From contig JAUKTV010000016.1 in the NCBI GenBank assembly GCA_030549205.1, positions 434,001 through 498,000 on the forward strand: a stretch of 64,000 nt of DNA, given 5' to 3'. This document shows positions 57,916-64,000 of this stretch, piece after piece. Below the pieces are notes generated by a model, which was not told where the DNA came from, made no database searches, and worked only from the letters and a program-made list of their open reading frames with translations. The translations under genes were made by a program, and so were the position numbers. The DNA is from Apiosordaria backusii. Lineage: Eukaryota > Ascomycota > Sordariomycetes > Sordariales > Lasiosphaeriaceae. Numbering within the stretch: the first letter of the stretch is position 1; every line of letters starts with the position of its first letter.

Positions 57916-58414
57916 TTGTACCAAAAATTAGCTGAATTAATGTCTAGTTGACGACCCAAGGATCATAGAATAGACACAGCGATATCCTTTTGATGTGCTG
58001 CACTTGAGAGTCTTGGATTTGACCCCTTCCCCTGAATCTAAGATGCCCCACTGATGGAGGAATGCCTGCCAGTGAATGCTTGGCACTGTGACACGCTGAT
58101 AAGATAAAGACATCCCACAACACGGCCCCTGCACGTCATTGTCCATCACCTACTATCATTCAATCTAATCGGTGAGCTCAGTTCGAGGGCTACGCTTTTT
58201 CTCTTGAGACTGGACCCTCCATTGCTGTTGCTGCCTAACTGCCGGTAGCTAGGGTTGATTCAGCGCGCTCTTTCGGCGCGATTCTTTCTCTTTTGAAGAC
58301 GGGCAGGTGCTTGCACCGCTCGCTGCCCTTCTCCCGATTTTCCTTGACTTGTTTGGTCAAGTCTCACCCACCAGTCGAGTCAACCTTGAGCGATCCTCTA
58401 GACATCCACACAAC
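57916..58414. other. Intergenic: TRS85 3' end to CHMP7 start
   Basis: 499 bases between two plus-strand genes. Nothing beyond an expected 3' UTR and promoter is seen. Confidence 0.5.
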
Positions 58415-59882
58415 ATGCCTCAAAAATCCCAGTCCCTCCTAGACTACCTAGTCGAAAATGAACCTTCCTTCCGCAAGTAGGTCTTTTCTTTCGGCCCCCC
58501 CCCCCCCGTCCCCCATTTGCCCATACTAACAAGTGTACAACAGAGCCCGCCTACCAGCGCTTTACTCCTCCTTCGCCGCCCAACGAACCCTCAACCCCGA
58601 CGGTTATGCCGCCAACCTCTCTGCCTGGCGCCGCGCCCTCGCCAAGGTAGCCAAATCCGGCCTTGCACCTCCCCCAACGTCGTCCAGCAAACCCTCCCTG
58701 CTTGTCCTCAACACAGACGAGAGGCTAGTCAGTGCCTTTGAGACAAAACAATATGGTCGCCCGTTATCACTGGGGCTGGTGATCAAAGAAGCGGTGGAAA
58801 ACAAGGAGCTGGTGCCTCTCAGGCAGTTCCTCGAGCAAAAGGAGAGCATCTACTCCCGCTCGTGGTCGGTTTGGGGGCTGGCCCGATGGGTTCTCAAGAC
58901 AGCGGGCGTGACTGATTTCTTGAGGGGCAGTGGTGATAAAGTACCAAAGGGGCAGTTTGTAGTGGTGGAAAATGTCGAAGGGGCAGGCAAGGTCTTCGGG
59001 GAGGGTGTCAAGGATAAAGAGGGGAGGTTCGAGAGGACGTTTACCAGGGCGCATTTTTCAAAGGTTTTCAATGATCAGTTGGTAGAGGGCGGGAAGGAAT
59101 TGTCAGAGACGGATATGGAGGTTTTGCTTGTTTTCTTGGCAAGGGACAAACAGATGATAGACTATGATGGCAAGACGGTCAAGATCAAGGATGGGGAGGG
59201 AGAGGTGGAGGGATTGACGGAGGAGGATGCCTCGATTGCTCAGCTCAAGGAACTGCTGGCTTCTTTGACGCATCAAACGGCCATTTTGTCGAAGCGAGTC
59301 GAGGAGCTGGGGGCACAGGCCAAAGAGGCGGTCACAAAACAGAACCGAGTGGCGGCCTTGGCTGCGCTCAAGAGTAAGAAGTTGGCCGAACAGACACTGG
59401 AAAAGCGGTATGCCACGGTCAACCAGGTGGAGCAGGTCCAAACTCAACTTGAGCAAGCCAGCGACAACGTCCAAATTGTCAAGGTCATGGAGTCATCCTC
59501 AGACGCGCTCAAGAGCCTCACGGCCAAGGCCGGCGGCGTGGAGAGAGTTGAGGAGGTCGTGGATAGACTCAGAGAACAGATGGCCGATGCGGACGAGGTT
59601 GGCAAGATCCTTGCCGAGGCCAGCGGAACGACTGTGCTGGACGAGGGCGAGATCGACGACGAGCTTGCCGAGATGGAGAGACAAGAGAAGGAGAAGGAGA
59701 GGAAGAAGGTGGAGGAGAAGGAAAAGAAAGAAGCCGAGGAGAAGGAGAAGAAGGAACAGAAGGATGCGGAGGAACTGCAGAAGAGACTGGAAGCTATTGG
59801 CGAGGTGCCCAGCAGTGCTCCTGTTAAGGATAAGGAGACTGAGGAGGCAGAGGCCATGATGGGTAGGCTTACTCTCGGTTAA
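58415..59882 (+). CDS. CHM7: Snf7-family ESCRT-III protein CHMP7
   Basis: Exons 58415-58476 and 58544-59882 encode 466 aa. CHMP7 is an ESCRT-III protein that works at the nuclear envelope and in endosomal sorting. The short first exon (QSLLDYLVENEPSFRK) joins ARLPALYSSFAAQR in the winged-helix-like N-terminal half typical of CHMP7. The Snf7-type coiled-coil half starts near LTEEDASIAQLKELLASL and shows RVAALAALKSKKLAEQTLEK, VNQVEQVQTQLEQASDNVQI and DADEVGKILAEASGT. The C-terminal 70 residues are highly charged (Lys/Glu runs). The intron has a GTAGGT donor, a perfect TACTAAC branch site and a 13-base C run. Confidence 0.93.
58495..58507 (+). repeat. 13-base C tract inside the CHMP7 intron
   Basis: Thirteen consecutive C residues followed by GTCCCCC lie between the donor and the branch site of the CHMP7 intron. 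It is a homopolymer prone to length error in sequencing. It does not alter the coding frame because it is intronic. Confidence 0.9.
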
Positions 59883-60552
59883 TAATGTGGTCGGGCACAG
59901 TTTCATGTCAATTCACGTATGCTAATTCGAATGTGTGTATACTAGTTCATGGTTGACGAGATCTGCTATGTGACGACATGTCGCCATGGCTCACAATTCT
60001 ACGATTTATCTGACCAGGCCAATCCTTCGCTGTCGAGACCTTTTCAAGTACACATATTTTTGGCATTGCGTCGGAGTTGGGAAGCGCGGCGTTGAATCTT
60101 TTTTTTTGTGTGGAACAAGACAGTAATTGCCCTGGACATCCTTGTTTGGAATAAAGGTTGCGAGGATATCATGGGAAGAATTGGAATAGCCGTCAGGCGC
60201 CAACAATAGTAGGAAATGACGTTTTGTTCTGTGCTATGCTCGCTTGCTCTCCTCAACAGCATAACATATATATGCAAAGTGAACTCGGCAAAGATCCAAG
60301 ATGTCATGCAAATCAAGGTCACCAAAGCCTCCGTATGCCTTGACCCCTGCCCCCGCCCCCGCCCTCCGAGTATACTTTATTGCCACGTACAGAGGCACCG
60401 ATTCCCTTTGTATACCGACACCCGTCCCTGATGCGCCTCTCGTTCAAAATTTCGATCGAATTGTCTACATATATCCTACAATGGTTAATGAAAGCCACGA
60501 CGGCCGCCCTTGGTGTTGAATTCAGCGTAAATTAGTGGCCGCCGGGCCAAGG
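59883..60552. other. Convergent 3' regions of CHMP7 and RAD18
   Basis: 670 bases between facing stop codons. They include a CCCCCGCCC-type run near 60346-60365 and a T run near 60100. No gene is supported. Confidence 0.55.
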
Positions 60553-61872
60553 CTAATACTCCCCGTATTGCTCGGGGTGTCTAGGCGCAGGGTAGCGTGG
60601 GTATAGTTGCGCCCGCTGTGGCTGCTGATGTAGTGGTGGTGGTTGTTGTTGTTGGTATGGCGGCACTTGCCGAGCTTGATGTTGAGACTCGGAAACTGAG
60701 GAACCCGTCCCTTGTTTCGCAGCTTCTTCGGCCGCAGCCCCCCTCGCCTTTTGCTCGGCCATTTGCCTGCTTCTCCTCGCGTTCGCAATCAAGTCTTTGA
60801 AGGAAGAGTCGTGCTTTGCCGCCCAAGCCCCACCGTCAAAGTCCTTGTCCTTGATTTGCGCGCCCGTACTGACTGCTTTGGAACTGGTGGGCGCCATGGT
60901 GCCTATAGTTCTTTCCCATGCCTGCAAGTCTTGAAATAAAGCTGCACGGGTCTTGGGGTGGGCAGAATCGCAGTTTGCGTTCCAAAGTGTGAGCCACTCT
61001 CTGTGTCTTGCCTCGAGCATCGGTCGGTTCCCAGCCGCGGACAGGCCCAGATCTCGCATTATTTTACGAAGAGCCTGGTCCTTCACCATGGAGTACTGGA
61101 GCGTCGGGAGGCGCTCAGGGGCTTTGGCAGGCGCTGCTGGTGGTTTCTTGGAGGGCGATCGCAGAGTAGTAGCGATCGAGCGGTTTACTGTTGGAGTGCG
61201 CTTTGGCTGAGGGTGGGGTTCGCCTGGGCATGAGGTATCGAGATGTCTGTCGACAAGAACTTCTTTCATTCGTTGTTCGCAGATCGGACACGCAACAAGT
61301 CCGTCATCTAGGATGCGGTTAGTTTTGTCCCCAGGGGAAGAAACCGGGCTTGACATACTGGGCTCTGGAACATATTCGTCTTCCCCGTCGTTACTTTCTG
61401 GCAGATCGTCTTCCGAATCCTCAATCGTTAGCTGACTGGATGCTTCTGTCCCCTTTGCCTTGCGGTTTCTCGTAGACCTCCTCGGTCGTTTGCTCTCCTG
61501 AAACTCGTCGTCGGAATCGTCCACCTCGGCGGCTTTTCTCTTGGGTGACTTTGGTGCCGCAACTGGTACGGGTGTTTTCGCAAACTTGAGAATGGTATCT
61601 CGAACTCCCACAAACGCTTCGACTGCCTCTCGTAGGGCCCAGTTGCCCCGCAGTTTGGAGATGTCGTCTTTTTTCCTGCAAAGCGGGCATTTGCCGTCGG
61701 CGTTCAGGCACCTCCTAATGCAAAGCGAGCAGAATGTGTGATTGCATGAGGTAAGCATGGGAGAGGTAAAGAAGTCCTTGCAAACGTGACAGCGGAAGGC
61801 TTCCTCGACGGGTTTCAGGCTGGCGAGCGGCGTTCCCAGCCAGTCCGTCGAATCTGATACTTCTATCTCCAT
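60553..61872 (-). CDS. RAD18: Postreplication repair E3 ubiquitin ligase Rad18
   Basis: A single exon of 439 aa from the ATG at 61872; the open frame extends upstream only to a GTG. Rad18 with Rad6 monoubiquitinates PCNA during translesion synthesis (Neurospora uvs-2). The domains are in order. The RING has C28, C31, C43, H45, C48, C51, C62 and C65 (FRCHVCKDFF, CNHTFCSLCI, KCPLC). A UBZ-type finger has C195, C198, H210 and C215 (ACPICEQRMKEVLVDRHLDT). A SAP-like helix pair follows at about 258-295 (LQYSMVKDQALRKIMRDLGL). A Lys/Arg-rich acidic linker separates RING and UBZ, and the tail is Gln/Pro-rich. It is divergent from the HET gene. Confidence 0.95.
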   Translation of the reverse strand: MEIEVSDSTDWLGTPLASLKPVEEAFRCHVCKDFFTSPMLTSCNHTFCSLCIRRCLNADGKCPLCRKKDDISKLRGNWALREAVEAFVGVRDTILKFAKTPVPVAAPKSPKRKAAEVDDSDDEFQESKRPRRSTRNRKAKGTEASSQLTIEDSEDDLPESNDGEDEYVPEPSMSSPVSSPGDKTNRILDDGLVACPICEQRMKEVLVDRHLDTSCPGEPHPQPKRTPTVNRSIATTLRSPSKKPPAAPAKAPERLPTLQYSMVKDQALRKIMRDLGLSAAGNRPMLEARHREWLTLWNANCDSAHPKTRAALFQDLQAWERTIGTMAPTSSKAVSTGAQIKDKDFDGGAWAAKHDSSFKDLIANARRSRQMAEQKARGAAAEEAAKQGTGSSVSESQHQARQVPPYQQQQPPPLHQQPQRAQLYPRYPAPRHPEQYGEY

Positions 61873-62681
61873 TTTTGGTGTTGATTTGGTTCGAGAGGGC
61901 GGTTGCACTCTTAGGGCTGAAGTCGGGAAGCCTAGGATGCGCCGTTGTGCTGCTGTTGCTCAACTTCGGAGGCAGACAAAAATGGTGTGATGCGCGACGC
62001 GACTTTCTTTGCTGGGCGCGACAGAGCCATTTAACTTAAAGTGGGTCTTGTTTGCCCCACTACTTTTCATCGTCAAAGACGGAATCAGCTACCAGCCCGA
62101 CGAAAGCAACTGTGAATACTTCACAAGTCTCTTCAGACGGCGAGAATGAGACTATATAAATCACTTGCGTCTCTTATAGGCCAGATTTATTTAGATTTTA
62201 CGTCCACTCCAGGTAATTTGGCCTTGCCACTTATCTCGAAGCCGCATTTGCAGGCGATTGATATGTGGGTCTGTGCACTTTGTCACTTACAGGCCCTCAC
62301 CTTCCAATTTGAGAGGTTCTTCAAATCAAGTTTTCTCTAAATAACCCCCTACTTTTCACCCTGTAACAACATGGACTCTCTCAATGGCTTCATGGAAGCC
62401 CGAATTTGATTATTAAGTTGACGGGAATTGCCCATCGGTACGTAGCTATCGCGTATTTACCTACCTGAGCTACATTGAGTAGGTCGCATCGACATTAGCG
62501 CTGACAGACAGAGGGCTCCCTCTTAGGCTCCCTCACAACATCCTTTCTCCAGAGGGCTCCATCCGTGCTTTAAACTACATCGAACTGTCCTGGCAAGGGT
62601 CGTGGAGCTTCTACCAAGTCCATACTCACTGTTCTGATTGTTTTTCTTGGCCTCTAAGTTATACAATCTTCACTTGCTAAC
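61873..62681. other. Divergent upstream region of RAD18 and the HET gene
   Basis: 809 bases between oppositely oriented start codons. A direct repeat of the words GAGGGCTCC and GGCTCCCTC lies near 62511-62568. No coding frame is supported. Confidence 0.5.
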
Positions 62682-64000
62682 ATGGCAGCCTCCAAACATG
62701 GCGAAAAATGGGGAAATGTCTACTCATATACCTCCCTCTCCAAATCGACCTGTATACGCCTCCTCAGCATCAAGCCAGGAACTCTCACAACCGATAGAAA
62801 CCAGCCCATTCAGCTTTGCATGAGAGAAGTCGATTTGGATGACAACCCCGTCTACGAAGCACTCTCGTATACCTGGGGCGAGCCTTTGACCGTCTTTCCC
62901 ACCCTCCAGGCCAAACTTGATGCCCTGTCCCCTTCGAGTAATGACCCCCTCCCAGTCATCTGTGAAGGCAGGATTCTTCATGTCACCTACAATCTCTACA
63001 TGTATCTGCTTACGTGGAGGCACATACAGTCTCTGATGGCCGACAAAGAGGTCATGGAAAAAATGGGTTCCGAAGTAGCTGCCAGCAGCCTGAAACTCCC
63101 CACGGAAATGTGGACTGATGCAGTGTGTATCAACCAAGCCGACATCGATGAGAAGAGTGCGCAGGTGGCCATGATGGGGAGGATCTACTCATCTTGTCAG
63201 AAGGTTACTATCTGGCTGGGGCCACAGGATGAGTTTTCTAGGATTGCGCTTAGGATCCTTCAAAGGTTGTCCAAGATCTCGCAGCTACAGGCACGAGCAT
63301 TTGGGAAGATGAACGACAAGGCTGTTTGTCAGCTGCTGGGATTGCCGGATACGACTTCAAGTGTTTGGTGGTCTGTTTTTGCGCTTCTACACAGGGCGTG
63401 GTTCAGACGGGTGTGGGTTGTTCAGGAGGTGGCGCTGGCACCGGATGCTCAAGTCCAGTGCGGGCTGATGAGCACTAGTTGGGAGCTGATTGCCAATGCG
63501 TGCATGGTGTTGTTGGAGAGCGGACTAGGAGCAACCATCGATTCGCTCGCGTGGTTCGAGATTGATGGGCCGAAGGTAGATGAACCGCTGTTTGATGACG
63601 AGCTGAATCCGATTATGAGGTATAGCAAGAGGGACGATAACACGAGAAATCTGTTCACCACCCTCGACAGGAACAGCGTACAGGGATGCTACTGGAGTGC
63701 GTATCTGCTGCATCTCACTAGAAGTGGCGGGGCGGAGGATGTGGACGTGGAAGATTTGTTGTTCGCGCCTGGGTCGGACCTCAAAAAGAAGATAGAACAT
63801 ATCCCGCTGATGCATGTGTTGGAGAACTTCAGGCCCTTCGATGCTACCAACAGCAGAGACAAGATTTATGCGTTTTTGGATATTGCCCAACGCAGGGTTT
63901 ACCAACCGTATGGAGACGATGTGAAATATATCAAGGAAATAAAGCCGAACTATAGGATGCCCTGCGAGGAGCTGTATCTGGATGCTGCATGGTCTATCGT
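62682..64000 (+). CDS. HET-domain (heterokaryon incompatibility-type) protein, cut by right edge
   Basis: The frame from the ATG at 62682 stays open to the end of the window (439 codons), so the gene continues outside. HET domains occur in fungal allorecognition proteins that trigger cell death and in many related genes of unknown role. The three conserved blocks are present: YEALSYTWGE near residue 70, then TDAVCINQADIDEKSAQVAM and GRIYSSCQKVTIWLG at about 150-190, and a later RAWFRRVWVVQEVAL stretch. The C-terminal partner domain, which would hint at function, is not in view. Whether the gene is polymorphic or active in incompatibility cannot be judged. Confidence 0.9.
   Translation, partial: MAASKHGEKWGNVYSYTSLSKSTCIRLLSIKPGTLTTDRNQPIQLCMREVDLDDNPVYEALSYTWGEPLTVFPTLQAKLDALSPSSNDPLPVICEGRILHVTYNLYMYLLTWRHIQSLMADKEVMEKMGSEVAASSLKLPTEMWTDAVCINQADIDEKSAQVAMMGRIYSSCQKVTIWLGPQDEFSRIALRILQRLSKISQLQARAFGKMNDKAVCQLLGLPDTTSSVWWSVFALLHRAWFRRVWVVQEVALAPDAQVQCGLMSTSWELIANACMVLLESGLGATIDSLAWFEIDGPKVDEPLFDDELNPIMRYSKRDDNTRNLFTTLDRNSVQGCYWSAYLLHLTRSGGAEDVDVEDLLFAPGSDLKKKIEHIPLMHVLENFRPFDATNSRDKIYAFLDIAQRRVYQPYGDDVKYIKEIKPNYRMPCEELYLDAAWSI

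Noticed and set aside
39580..61872. Functional gene cluster for DNA replication and repair (RNH203, ESA1, MCM6, RAD18)
   Set aside because: The genes are scattered among unrelated ones on both strands and are normally unlinked housekeeping genes; chance proximity is the simpler view.

Overview
The window is nuclear DNA of a filamentous ascomycete, most likely a member of Sordariomycetes and probably Sordariales (Podospora/Chaetomium/Neurospora-like). This is inferred from short introns (mostly about 50-75 nt, often with visible CTRAC branch sites), from fungal families such as an AreB/ASD4-type GATA factor, a group III G-alpha and a HET-domain protein, and from an AT-rich block that looks mutated by RIP. 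Eighteen protein genes are supported. Two are cut by the window edges: AVL9 on the left and a HET-domain gene on the right. I found no convincing tRNA, rRNA or CRISPR array and no intact transposon.

The left half (1-39 kb) is gene-sparse and mostly on the minus strand. It holds AVL9 (partial), the stress MAP kinase HOG1, glycogen phosphorylase GPH1, a group III G-alpha (GNA-3 type), the actin-related protein ARP9, a SYLF-domain protein, an F-box protein, an RBR-type ubiquitin ligase (plus strand) and a GATA factor of the AreB/ASD4 class. They are separated by 1-4.5 kb of non-coding DNA. These gaps hold an AT-rich RIP-like relic at about 5.3-5.96 kb, a 24-base A tract at 25.3 kb and a 37-copy, 8-bp satellite at 30.9-31.2 kb.

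The right half (39-64 kb) is compact, with nine housekeeping or secreted-protein genes and a partial HET gene: KRR1, a zinc-less MDR oxidoreductase, RNase H2 subunit C, REX4, ESA1, MCM6, a secreted three-module polysaccharide deacetylase, TRS85/TRAPPC8, CHMP7 and RAD18, then HET. Several deal with genome replication and maintenance (RNH203, ESA1, MCM6, RAD18) or ribosome biogenesis (KRR1, REX4). I see no evidence that they form a pathway-specific cluster. HOG1, the G-alpha and glycogen phosphorylase belong to stress, cAMP and glycogen physiology, again probably linked only by chance.

Gene models were built by hand from splice signals, and exon totals were checked for frame. Points needing care are a one-base frame break in MCM6, a 15-codon terminal exon of ARP9 that a single-ORF model would miss, and a possible upstream exon and GATA-motif cluster in front of the GATA-factor gene. 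No clearly novel multi-gene system was found. The most unusual items are the RBR ligase with a hydrophobic segment inside its IBR, the GATA-motif cluster and the triplicated binding modules of the deacetylase.
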